Positions 1 to 8,048 of a stretch of 36,888 bases of DNA are shown one piece after another (the stretch's first letter is position 1; each line of letters begins with the position of its first letter). Under the pieces are notes generated by a model. It worked only from the letters and a program-made list of their open reading frames with translations. It had not been told where the DNA came from and made no database searches. Position numbers and translations under genes: made by a program. The DNA lies in contig JAGQOU010000271.1 in NCBI GenBank assembly GCA_020427145.1, forward strand, positions 1 to 36,888, read 5' to 3'. The DNA is from Planctomycetales bacterium. Its GTDB lineage: Bacteria; Planctomycetota; Planctomycetia; Pirellulales; Lacipirellulaceae.

Positions 1-809
1 GGCGCGAAGTCGAGCGCCGACTCAATGACAATGCCGTTGACGGCGAGGTTCAGCGGACGCGGCGCTACGCCGTCGAGGGCGTAGCGAAACGTCAACTTGT
101 GGTTCGTCGTCTGCGCGGCGGTGACGTTCCACTCGATATAGCCATTCGTGGACATCACAAATTCGACGTACCCGCCGCCGTTGTAACCCGAACCAGAGGT
201 CGCCGCGACGACGCCTGAGAGGATCGCGTCCTCCGCCTGGAGGATGGCGGGCGGAGTCGCTGCATTGCTGACTTCGCTTTCGCCCCAGGCGCCGACGGCA
301 CTGACGACGTAGAAGTAGTCTTCGCTATCGGTCAGCCCTGTGTCGTTGAATGACGTTCCCGCGAGGCCCGTGGCGATCGTCGTGTACGGACCGCCGGCGT
401 CGGTCGCTCGTTTCACGTTGTAGCTGTCGGCGTCGGCCAGAGCATCCCAACTCAAATGAATCCACGGCGAACCGGTCGTGTAGCCGAAGCTGTGTGACCA
501 CACTTGTAGGTCGCCTCCGTCCACCACGCCGCTGCCGTCGCCGTCGGCACCGCTTTGCGGAGGCACGGCAGCGGTGAAACCTCGCTGCCAAAGCAGGAAA
601 TCTCCGCCATCTGCCGTACCGTCGCCGCTGTAGTCGCCGGGAAGCTGACTGACGTTTCCCCAGTCGGCATTCACGACGTTGCTCGTCGGCCATGTCGCGG
701 AAAGCACAATCCGCTGTTCGAGAGACTCGAAGCAAAGTCCGCGCTGCCGCCGCCTGTCGATTCGAGACGGATGCTTCGAGCCTGACGGGGCCAAGGCGAG
801 GAATCGCAT
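1..809 (-). CDS. LEPR-XLL secreted protein with N-terminal dockerin-like pair, Fn3 and CBM6/35-like domain (3' part off window)
   Basis: The reading frame is open from an ATG at 809 to the left edge; 269 residues are visible and the C-terminus is missing. Residues about 29-39 read SLEQRIVLSAT after an Arg-rich stretch, which matches the LEPR-XLL motif found at the N-terminus of many large planctomycete extracellular proteins. Two calcium-loop-like segments follow at about 59-71 (DYSGDGTADGGDF) and 89-101 (DGDGSGVVDGGDL), as in a type I dockerin. An Fn3-like domain lies at about 115-185 (WIHLSWDALADADSYNV). A new beta domain begins at about 188 (AILQAEDA), as CBM6/CBM35 modules do. The dockerin-like pair sits at the N-terminus, whereas the other three examples in this window are C-terminal. 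Any catalytic domain would lie beyond the left edge, so the activity is unknown. The reading frame is sure; the CBM family is inferred. Confidence 0.8.
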   Translation of the reverse strand, partial: MRFLALAPSGSKHPSRIDRRRQRGLCFESLEQRIVLSATWPTSNVVNADWGNVSQLPGDYSGDGTADGGDFLLWQRGFTAAVPPQSGADGDGSGVVDGGDLQVWSHSFGYTTGSPWIHLSWDALADADSYNVKRATDAGGPYTTIATGLAGTSFNDTGLTDSEDYFYVVSAVGAWGESEVSNAATPPAILQAEDAILSGVVAATSGSGYNGGGYVEFVMSTNGYIEWNVTAAQTTNHKLTFRYALDGVAPRPLNLAVNGIVIESALDFA

Positions 810-1339
810 ATGGCGGCGATTCGGCGAAGGGGATGCCATCAAATCTGCTCCGTGCGTCTCGCCTGGGACACGTGAACGCGCCCGTTACTTTGCCGACTAC
901 GCAATTGAATGCGATTTGGACATTCGATCCATTGTTCGGTCTGAGCCGTTGCGAAACGCCCCAAAAGTCCAACTGGCAATTGCGGAGCCTTCATCGTCGC
1001 GACGCGACAAGGCTATGTTTCAAAATGCGTGGCCGAGCGTGCGCTAACTCTCCCAAATGACCTCTAGCGCGTGCTCAACTGTGCCATCCCTATGGGTCCC
1101 CAGTCGGGTCGATGTATTGGCATCGATCATCGGGAAGTCAATCACGCTGTGACTCTTGGTTGAGCGACTGACTCACGATAGCAAGTGCGAATAGACGAAT
1201 AAAGACGGTGGCCTCGCTCTATTCTGGAGGCCCCCGTTCGACTGATTCATAAAGTGCTCGACATTCACACGCGCGCCGGCCCGCGATCGCCGCATCGCGC
1301 GGCGGAAAGCGCGTGCTCAGCGCAAAGCCTTCTTTCACG
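810..1339. other. Intergenic region, no gene seen
   Basis: These 530 bases separate two leftward genes and should hold the promoter of the truncated gene at 1-809. Codon use in the open frames here is unlike the neighbouring genes and none has a convincing start or ribosome binding site. A small inverted repeat, GGCCTC (about 1210-1215) with GAGGCC (about 1227-1232), is the only local structure noted, and it lacks a T-run. Nothing else is supported. Confidence 0.5.
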
Positions 1340-2035
1340 TTAGCCTTGTGGCTTGCGCCGTCGAGTCGCCAGCACGCCTAAACTCGACAAGCCAAACAGG
1401 GCAAGCGTCGAGGGCTCCGGAACGGGCCTCACTGTAATTTCAATCTCTGGCACCCGGCTGGTCTGGATGGCGCCAAAAGCAAACACGGCGGCCCCGTAGT
1501 CTGCGGCTGGCGGATTTGAGTCGATTCTTTGGTACGGATGGACCCCGCCCGAAGTCCCAAAGTTGTTTCGGGTGGTGTTATCGTCCCAAGTGAAATAGAC
1601 CAAACCCGAGCCGCCCAGAGCGCCATCGTTATCGGCCGTTACGGTGATGCCGGTGAATGTGTAAGTGATCTTGCTGGTGTCAGGGGTCGCCGTGTGGTCT
1701 ATGGCGTTGTCGGAGAAACCGAGATGCGAGCCAGACGTGTCCCCAGTGAAGCCTGCAAACGTTGAATCAAACACGGAGAGATAAACCGGCGTGTTGTTGG
1801 GAGTCGCTGCCGAATCACTCGCTTCCCAGATTGAGATCGACTCGATGGAATACGTTTGGCCGGCCACCAAGCTTGGAGACCATGCGTAGGTGGCGTCAAA
1901 GTCGACCACGAATCCACTTGTGTCGCCATACGGAAGACCATCGCCTCCGTCAGTGAGAGTCAATGTTGCCGCCGAGGCAGGGCCCGCCAACAACAATACG
2001 GCAAAGAGCGTTGCAATTCTCATGTGCATTCTCAT
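1340..2035 (-). CDS. Secreted PEP-CTERM protein of unknown function
   Basis: The frame is open from further upstream, but the signal peptide (MRMHMRIATLFAVLLLAGPA, ending ASA) places the start near 2035. GGAGG lies 10 bases before that ATG and only 1 base before the alternative ATG at 2044. The product is about 231 residues: signal peptide, then a Thr/Gly/Asp-rich beta-type domain with no catalytic motif that I recognise. It ends in VPEPSTLALFGLSSLGVLA followed by TRRRKPQG, a clear PEP-CTERM sorting signal. Such signals are known to be processed by exosortases, so surface retention or release is expected; no exosortase gene is in this window. Its signal peptide resembles that of the 1471-residue protein at 18904. 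The role is unknown; a surface or matrix protein is the best guess. Confidence 0.8.
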   Translation of the reverse strand: MRMHMRIATLFAVLLLAGPASAATLTLTDGGDGLPYGDTSGFVVDFDATYAWSPSLVAGQTYSIESISIWEASDSAATPNNTPVYLSVFDSTFAGFTGDTSGSHLGFSDNAIDHTATPDTSKITYTFTGITVTADNDGALGGSGLVYFTWDDNTTRNNFGTSGGVHPYQRIDSNPPAADYGAAVFAFGAIQTSRVPEIEITVRPVPEPSTLALFGLSSLGVLATRRRKPQG

Positions 2036-2500
2036 TAGTCGCATTCCTCCAATGAGCACTACTTGATAGTTCCACTTGGTTCCACTCAGAACTGAGTGGC
2101 CGCTGCTGACTGTAGCAGCGTAGACAGTCAAGAATCGGGGAAAAGGGAACAGGTGAAATCGCGGGAACCCGCCATCGACAGCATTAGATAGCCTTCGTTT
2201 CACCCTAATACGGCTGTGCAATTGTGACAACAAACGCCGGATTTGCAGCATGTTTCTGCGCAATGTCAGAACTAGGCAGCGACATCGTCCTGCGCGTACG
2301 AATGGAGACTATCCAAGGCGCGGTCCGCACCGGCGATGCTCCAGAAAACCTCGGAGTCGCAGCAAACTCGCTGTGGACCGCACGTCGCTTACACTTGCTT
2401 CTCCAGCACAAGCCGAAGCGTTGGCAGTTTCCGCCCTGAACGATAGTCGCCTGTGCCTTCTCAATCTCCTTACCCCAACTGCCGCGCGTCGCGTGGCTCG
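2036..2500. other. Divergent intergenic region, presumed promoters
   Basis: These 465 bases lie between the leftward PEP-CTERM gene and the rightward GH43 gene, so both promoters should be here. Open frames run into this stretch from both sides (from 2263 on the minus strand, from 2453 on the plus strand). In both cases the signal peptides start further in, so I treat these extensions as non-coding. No operator-like palindrome or terminator was recognised. Confidence 0.45.
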
Positions 2501-3859
2501 ATGAGCATGAATGCCAAATTATTCTGGACGGTCTCTCTCTTGGTTTTCGTGACGATCACAGGCGCCAAGGGCGATTATCCGGTCATGTCACATCGCTACC
2601 TGGCCGATCCGGCGTCGCTGGTCACTGAGGAGCGGGTGTACGTTTACTGCTCCAACGACGACGAGAGTCCCGTCGAAGGAAGCTACAACATACCCAATGT
2701 CGTCTGCATCTCGACCGAAGACATGAAGAACTGGACCGACCATGGTTCGGTCTTTCGCGCCAGCGATGATACGAAATGGGCGAAAAAGAGTTGGGCGCCA
2801 GCCGCGGTCGAACGGGACGGCAAGTTCTTCCTCTACTTTGGAAACGGCGGCGCTGATATTGGCGTCGTCGTCAGCGATAGCCCGACCGGTCCGTTTCGTG
2901 ATCCGCTCGGCAAGGCGCTCATCGACCACGGCACAACCGGGGTTCAACCCGCCGAGCACATGTGGCTGTTTGATCCCGGCGTGTTTATTGACGACGACGG
3001 TCAGGCCTATATCTATTTTGGCGGCAACGGAGACGACAACGTCCGCGTCGCCAAGCTGAACCGCGATATGATTTCGCTCGATGGCGACGTGATGAGAATG
3101 TCGGCCCCGGCGTTCTTCGAAGCCGCGTGGGTCCACAAACGCAATGGCGTGTACTACTTTTCTTATTCGACGCAGCCCCGCGCGGGGTTGCGGATCGACT
3201 ACATGACCGGCGACGACCCGATCGAGGGTTTCAAATACCGCGGCGTGGTTGCCGACCAGCCGCCGGCGAACTACGGCGACAATAATCATGCCGCAATATT
3301 CAAATTCAAAGATCGCTGGTACCACCTGTATCACAACCGCGTCGTGGCAAAGGCAGCGGGGATTCCCACTGGCTTTCGCAGGAATCTCGGCATCGAGCGG
3401 CTCCGCTACAATCCGGACGGAACGATCGCGAAGATCAAGTACACGGAAGACGGCGTCGAGCAGGTCGGTCGCGTCGATCCTTACGCCCGCGTTGAAGCCG
3501 AGACCTTCCAGGCGCAAAGCGGCGTCGAGACCGAGCCTTGCGACGCCGGGGGCCTGTGCTTGTCCAGCTTGGAAGACGGCGACTGGGTGAAGGTCGTCGG
3601 CGTGGATCTGGGCGCCGCCGGCGCCACGACGTTCGAGGCGAGCGTCGCGACGGAGGGCTGCGGGAAGATCGAACTGCGACTGGCGAACCCCGACGGCCCG
3701 CTCATCGGGACCTGCCTCGTTGAGAGTACTGGCGGCGGGCAACAGTGGCAGACTGTCTCATGCGAGCTGAATTCTGCAGTCGACGTCAAGGACCTTTGCC
3801 TCGTCTTCAAAGGAACCGAGGGTCCTCTCTTCAAAGTCGACCACTGGACCGTGAAGTAG
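2501..3859 (+). CDS. GH43 arabinofuranosidase/arabinoxylan hydrolase with C-terminal CBM6
   Basis: A secreted glycoside hydrolase of 452 residues from the ATG at 2501 (a GTG at 2453 is in frame but lies before the signal peptide). A signal peptide covers residues 1-24. The GH43 five-bladed propeller runs from about 26 to 325. Expected catalytic residues are visible: Asp36 in LADPASL (general base), Asp158 in FDPGVFIDDDG (pKa modulator) and Glu207 in FFEAAW (general acid); SWAPA and NNHAAIF match conserved blade motifs. A CBM6-like domain starts at about 328 (YARVEAETFQAQSG) and fills the rest. The GH43+CBM6 layout and the PVMSHRYLADP opening resemble arabinoxylan arabinofuranohydrolases, so removal of arabinose from xylan is likely. 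The exact GH43 subfamily cannot be fixed by eye. It is convergent with the BNR gene, with a 39-base gap. No clear Shine-Dalgarno is seen. Confidence 0.85.
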   Translation: MSMNAKLFWTVSLLVFVTITGAKGDYPVMSHRYLADPASLVTEERVYVYCSNDDESPVEGSYNIPNVVCISTEDMKNWTDHGSVFRASDDTKWAKKSWAPAAVERDGKFFLYFGNGGADIGVVVSDSPTGPFRDPLGKALIDHGTTGVQPAEHMWLFDPGVFIDDDGQAYIYFGGNGDDNVRVAKLNRDMISLDGDVMRMSAPAFFEAAWVHKRNGVYYFSYSTQPRAGLRIDYMTGDDPIEGFKYRGVVADQPPANYGDNNHAAIFKFKDRWYHLYHNRVVAKAAGIPTGFRRNLGIERLRYNPDGTIAKIKYTEDGVEQVGRVDPYARVEAETFQAQSGVETEPCDAGGLCLSSLEDGDWVKVVGVDLGAAGATTFEASVATEGCGKIELRLANPDGPLIGTCLVESTGGGQQWQTVSCELNSAVDVKDLCLVFKGTEGPLFKVDHWTVK

Positions 3860-3898
3860 CCAGCGACTGGGCCGGGCCGTGAGAAAACTGGCAGCCGG

Positions 3899-6745
3899 TT
3901 ATGCGGCGCCAAAGCGCAGCGATGCCGTGAAGACCGCGGTGCCAATGCCGACCGACAGCAACAGGGCCGCCGGGGGTTCGGGGACGACGGCACTGGTCGC
4001 TGACGAATTTGCGGATCCGAAATACGCCTGCCAGTCGGCGAGGTCGCCGACGTCGGGATCTCGCTGCCAAATCAAGAAGTCGTTCCCATCCACGTCGCCG
4101 TCGGCATCGAAGTCGCCCGGCAGCCCGCTGCTGACCAGTGCGTAGCCGACGCCGTCATACCAAGTGCGGGATGCGCTGCCGTTGGTCGTTTGCCAATCGT
4201 CAATGAACACGTCGATGTCATCCCCTCCGATCACCTCGGTGCGGCCCAGGTACGCCCGATACAATAGCAGGTCGTTGCTGTTGTCCGTGACGAGCTCGAT
4301 CGCGTCAAACTGGTCCGCCTCAGCGTGTTGCGAGCCGTAGCGGCGGAAGTCGACAAGATTGTCCGACTCGAGACCGGCGAGCAGTCGCCAGTCCTCGTCG
4401 TTGTCGCTCCAGAAATAGGCGAACACGTCGTACAGTCCGTCGTCCAAGTTGGCGAGCGTCGTCTTCAGCATCGGCGCGTCTTCTGTCCCTGATTCGTTCG
4501 AGGAAAGCACGCTTCCGCCGTTTCCAACCCCCGTTCGCAAGTGCCATTGGTCGTCGTCAGCGCCCGCAAACCCTGACGGCGCTGTGGTCGACAATTGTGC
4601 GTCATTGGCAAACGTCGTATTGTTCGCGTTGGCGTCTACGTAGCGACTGGCGCCGATGCTGCCGTTGCCCTCGACAATGCCGACGACCGCGGCGTTGATG
4701 TCGTGCGCCGTGTTGTAGTTGCCGCGGAACCAGAGGACCGTTCGCGGTCCGTTGCCGTGGTTGTCGGGCACAATCGGACGCAGGTTGTCGACGCCGGAAC
4801 TCTCGGTGATCGCGGTCCAGTTCCACTGCGAACCGTCGAACTCGCCCTTGTAGATTTCGCGGTTCGCGGTTTCGGTCACACCGGTCAAATCACGCGGATC
4901 GAACGCCGTCGAAATGTAGAGCGTGTCTTCGTCGCCTGGAACCAGCGCCCCGAGCCCCGTGTAATCTTCTTCCGGCTCGTACAGTCGCCCGCCCATCTTG
5001 GCGATTTCCTGGCAATCAAAGGATTGGGTCGTCGGATTCCAGCGCGCCATGTGGAGGCGGTGATCGATAGGATTGTTCGTACTGCCGTCGTTGGTTGAAC
5101 CGTCAATATTCCACCGCGAGGTGTACAGCGCCATCGGCAAGCCGTGTGAGTCGAGCGCCATGTCGGTCGTCCACAGCCGATTGTAGCCCTGCCCCAGCGG
5201 ATCGGCTGCCTGCACCTGCGTGAAATCGATGACGTCAGAGACAAATCCCGATCCGCCGGCGACGGTCCCGTTGTCGAAGATATCCGAGTCGATCACGTTG
5301 CCCAGCATGTCGAAGGTTTGTCCGTTTTCGATGTAACCCGCGTAGATGCTGTTGTTGAAATTGCGGGGATGGGTTTCCGTCGTAGTGAAATAAATGCGAT
5401 TGACGCCGTTGGATACGTACTTCGGATAGGCGGAATATCCCTGTGCCTGGCTTTCCAGCAACTGACCGCCCCACTCGACCGTGTTTGTGGCCATATCGTA
5501 TCGCATGATGTTCGGCATATTCTGCGACGCGCCATTGGTGGACAGCTGGCCGTGTGATCGCGAAATATTGTAGACTTGGTCCTCCGCCGAGAGATAGAAG
5601 AGGTTGTGATAGCTCACGTTGCCCGTTTCCGTGCTGCCCGTCTCGTTGGCGCCGGGCACTTCCTCGTGCCAATTGAAAAGTTGCTCCTCCGTCCACGAGG
5701 TGCTGTCGCCCGGTTTGATGGATCGACGCCAACGGCTCCATTCGTCGCCCAGGCCGCCGTTGTTTCCGTGGTTGGCGTACATGGCTAGATACCGTCCGTC
5801 CGGCAACACCAACAACGCCCCGACATTGTGGTCGTCGTTCTGGATCTGGGGGTTGCCAGTTTGATTGGAGAGCCGGGACCGCACGCGGCGACCGGTCGTT
5901 GGGTTGAAGTTGACCACGTCGACGTTGCCTGGATATCCCCCGCCCTGGACGGTCTCGTCAAATCCCACTGAATTCACCAGCACGTGACCATTGTTCGGAT
6001 CGACAATCGCGCGCTCGTCGGTATACCATGTCCAATTGCCATCACTGTCAAATTGAATCAGATTTCCGTGGACAATTCCGGTCGGCGTCTCCGGCGGCGG
6101 CGCCGGCTGGAGACTGGCGCTGATCGCGTCGAATGCGACGTTGCGGGCGCTCCCTGCGCCGCCGGGATTCAACTCGGAACCGATCGAGATGCGGAGCCTC
6201 GACGCGTTGGCAGGGACCAAGATCGACGCCGAATCGTCGACAAATCGCCAACCGCCGCTGGGCGCTTGTGCTTCAGCGCTATTGCCGCCGAGGTAGGAAT
6301 TGCCCGAATCGTAGAATTCGTAGCCGATCGACCCGAAATCGTTCCCGTCATTGACGTAGTAAGCGTAAGACAAGCCGAGGTAACGATCGCCTAGGCCAAT
6401 CTGCGAGCTGTAGGGGGACAGGTCGACGTCCTGATAAATCAGCGCGCTGTTAGCTGAACCTCCGATTAAGGAGTTCGCATTCGGCAAACCGGCGATTTCC
6501 CAACTCGCGGAGATGAATTGCGAGCCCTCGTATGCCAAGGACGGATTGGCCGAACCAATCGGCGAGTCGCCGATCCAATACGGGTTACTGCCGCCAGCAA
6601 CCGTCCATCCACTGGGAACGGTCGTTGCTGCACCCGTTTCGAAGCCGCCGTTGACGATCGGGAGATTGACTTGGCAGTTCGCCGTCGCCGGAGCGAGCAC
6701 GAGCCCGGCTAAGGCAAGCACAAGCGATGATGAGAAGCGAGACAT
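3899..6745 (-). CDS. Large secreted BNR_4-type beta-propeller protein with dockerin-like module and PEP-CTERM
   Basis: 948 residues from the ATG at 6745, where the signal peptide MSRFSSSLVLALAGLVLAPA begins; the frame stays open upstream to 6922 but without secretion features. Layout: a jelly-roll-like domain at about 28-215 (IVNGGFETG near its start); a BNR_4-type propeller at about 220-690 (NWTWYTDERA, DDHNVGALLVLPDG, HNLFYLS, RPIVPDNHG); a module at about 696-872 that ends in RTWYDGV and is shared with the protein at 18904; a dockerin-like loop (DFDADGDVDGNDFLIWQR) with a second half LADWQAYFG; and a PEP-CTERM tail starting at VPEPP. BNR_4 propellers are known from polysaccharide-active proteins, including some lyases, but no catalytic residues can be assigned here. 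The location next to xylan enzymes suggests a polysaccharide-active or -binding role; this is inference. Confidence 0.8.
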   Translation of the reverse strand: MSRFSSSLVLALAGLVLAPATANCQVNLPIVNGGFETGAATTVPSGWTVAGGSNPYWIGDSPIGSANPSLAYEGSQFISASWEIAGLPNANSLIGGSANSALIYQDVDLSPYSSQIGLGDRYLGLSYAYYVNDGNDFGSIGYEFYDSGNSYLGGNSAEAQAPSGGWRFVDDSASILVPANASRLRISIGSELNPGGAGSARNVAFDAISASLQPAPPPETPTGIVHGNLIQFDSDGNWTWYTDERAIVDPNNGHVLVNSVGFDETVQGGGYPGNVDVVNFNPTTGRRVRSRLSNQTGNPQIQNDDHNVGALLVLPDGRYLAMYANHGNNGGLGDEWSRWRRSIKPGDSTSWTEEQLFNWHEEVPGANETGSTETGNVSYHNLFYLSAEDQVYNISRSHGQLSTNGASQNMPNIMRYDMATNTVEWGGQLLESQAQGYSAYPKYVSNGVNRIYFTTTETHPRNFNNSIYAGYIENGQTFDMLGNVIDSDIFDNGTVAGGSGFVSDVIDFTQVQAADPLGQGYNRLWTTDMALDSHGLPMALYTSRWNIDGSTNDGSTNNPIDHRLHMARWNPTTQSFDCQEIAKMGGRLYEPEEDYTGLGALVPGDEDTLYISTAFDPRDLTGVTETANREIYKGEFDGSQWNWTAITESSGVDNLRPIVPDNHGNGPRTVLWFRGNYNTAHDINAAVVGIVEGNGSIGASRYVDANANNTTFANDAQLSTTAPSGFAGADDDQWHLRTGVGNGGSVLSSNESGTEDAPMLKTTLANLDDGLYDVFAYFWSDNDEDWRLLAGLESDNLVDFRRYGSQHAEADQFDAIELVTDNSNDLLLYRAYLGRTEVIGGDDIDVFIDDWQTTNGSASRTWYDGVGYALVSSGLPGDFDADGDVDGNDFLIWQRDPDVGDLADWQAYFGSANSSATSAVVPEPPAALLLSVGIGTAVFTASLRFGAA

Positions 6746-6946
6746 AGCTGCCAACTGCACTGGGAGTTTTTCGCGGAACGTCAATCTGGCGGGACTATTG
6801 AAATGTCGATTCCCGACTGCGATCGCGGAGACGGTTCCTGGGCCTCGCGTCGGTCTATGGGACGCATTCACGAGCCCGCCGCGAGGCCGTAGCGCTCCGG
6901 CGGAACTCTGGATGCTCCGCATCCTCAGTTAGCGACGGCATGCGTC

Positions 6947-7825
6947 TCAGATTGTCATGCTGGAGAAGCCCCCGTCGACAACAATATTCTGTCCGGTAAC
7001 GAAGGAGGAGGCCTTCGAGGAGGCCAGCCAGACAATCGCGCCGGCCAGTTCCTCCGCCGCCCCGAAGCGTTTCATCGGCGTATGCCCGATGATCTGGGCG
7101 CTGCGCTCTGTGGGCGAACCATCCTCGTTAAACAGCAACTTGCTGTTTTGCTCCGCAGGAAAGAAGCCCGGGCTGATGGCATTCACGCGAACGCCCCGCG
7201 CGGCCCACTCCAGCGCCAAATACTTTGTGAGGTTAATCACGGCGGCCTTGGCGGCCGAGTAGGCGCCGACCCGCGATACGGGGGTCATGCCTGCCATCGA
7301 GGCGATATTGACGATGCAGCCGCGACCGGCCGCGACCATCGCCTCGCCGAAGACGATTGAAGGCGCCAAGGCGCCGCCCAGAAGATTCAGATCGAACACG
7401 TCGCGCCACGCATCAAGCGGGATCTTGCACACGTCGCCCCCCGGTTTCAGCGTCGCATCCGGGTGATTGCCGCCGGCGGCGTTTACGAGCACTGTCGTTT
7501 CTCCCAATTCCTGCTGAATGGTTCGCATGGCTTCCAGCACGGAGTCGGCGCACATCGCGTCGATCCCCAGAAAAACTGAGATGCCGCCGGCGCGGTTGAT
7601 CTTTTCGGCGCGCGCTTGCCCCCGCTGTTTGTTCCGGCCCAGCACCACCACGGTTGCGCCAAACCGAGCCAGCGCCTCGGCCATCAGTCCTCCGAGGACG
7701 CCGGTTCCGCCAATCACCGCCGCGACCTCCCCGGTGAGATCGAACAAATCGCCCGGTACGTTGAGTGACGCATGGACCCGCGCGGCAGACGCGGCGTCGG
7801 CGGGAAGGGCAACGGATTTGGGCAT
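6947..7825 (-). CDS. SDR family oxidoreductase, probable D-mannonate oxidoreductase (fructuronate reductase)
   Basis: 292 residues from the ATG at 7825; an in-frame TTG at 7873 would add 16 residues, and neither has a good Shine-Dalgarno. A classical short-chain dehydrogenase: the nucleotide-binding GGTGVLGG is at 39-46, NAAGGN at 115-120, and catalytic Ser176, Tyr189 and Lys193 (YSAAK) are present. The insert GGNHPDATLKPGG and the PGFFPAEQNSKLL segment after VNAISP are typical of SDR-type mannonate oxidoreductases, which interconvert fructuronate and mannonate with NAD(P)H. It is unrelated in fold to the long-chain UxuB of E. coli, so no symbol is given. Support for the role is the mannonate dehydratase gene at 14929 and the alpha-glucuronidase at 27384. 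It is cytoplasmic and on the same strand as the XylR-type gene 223 bases upstream, which may control it. Confidence 0.8.
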   Translation of the reverse strand: MPKSVALPADAASAARVHASLNVPGDLFDLTGEVAAVIGGTGVLGGLMAEALARFGATVVVLGRNKQRGQARAEKINRAGGISVFLGIDAMCADSVLEAMRTIQQELGETTVLVNAAGGNHPDATLKPGGDVCKIPLDAWRDVFDLNLLGGALAPSIVFGEAMVAAGRGCIVNIASMAGMTPVSRVGAYSAAKAAVINLTKYLALEWAARGVRVNAISPGFFPAEQNSKLLFNEDGSPTERSAQIIGHTPMKRFGAAEELAGAIVWLASSKASSFVTGQNIVVDGGFSSMTI

Positions 7826-7984
7826 GAGCGGATTGGCGGAGCAGGTTTCAGATCGGCGCAAGCGATCGTACAATCGCGGCCGCGAGGAACGACGCTGCCG
7901 CGACGCCCGGGCAACAGGCGCCCGTCGCCGACGACATCCTCAAGTCCCGATTTTAGTTCTTAATGGGAAACCCGGCACGCAAAG

Positions 7985-8010
7985 AATTGCGCAAACAAAT
8001 TACGCGAATG
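7985..8010. promoter_or_regulatory. Weak tandem 13-bp direct repeat upstream of the SDR gene
   Basis: AATTGCGCAAACA (7985-7997) is followed directly by AATTACGCGAATG (7998-8010), agreeing at 9 of 13 positions. It lies in the gap between the XylR-type regulator and the SDR gene. AraC/XylR regulators are known to bind tandem half-sites, so this could be such a site. Chance is a real alternative, since the repeat is short and imperfect. Confidence 0.2.
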
Positions 8011-8048
8011 CGATTGCTCACGTCGCGTTTGTTGCTGCACGGCCGCAG

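Noticed and set aside
325-972. Minus-strand open frame of 215 codons rich in Arg
   Set aside because: It overlaps the real LEPR-XLL frame (1-809) in another phase and has no sensible protein features.
2588-3742. Long minus-strand open frame of 384 codons
   Set aside because: It lies opposite the GH43 gene, whose motifs and CBM6 are clear; the minus frame is a by-product of high GC codon use and has no recognisable domain.
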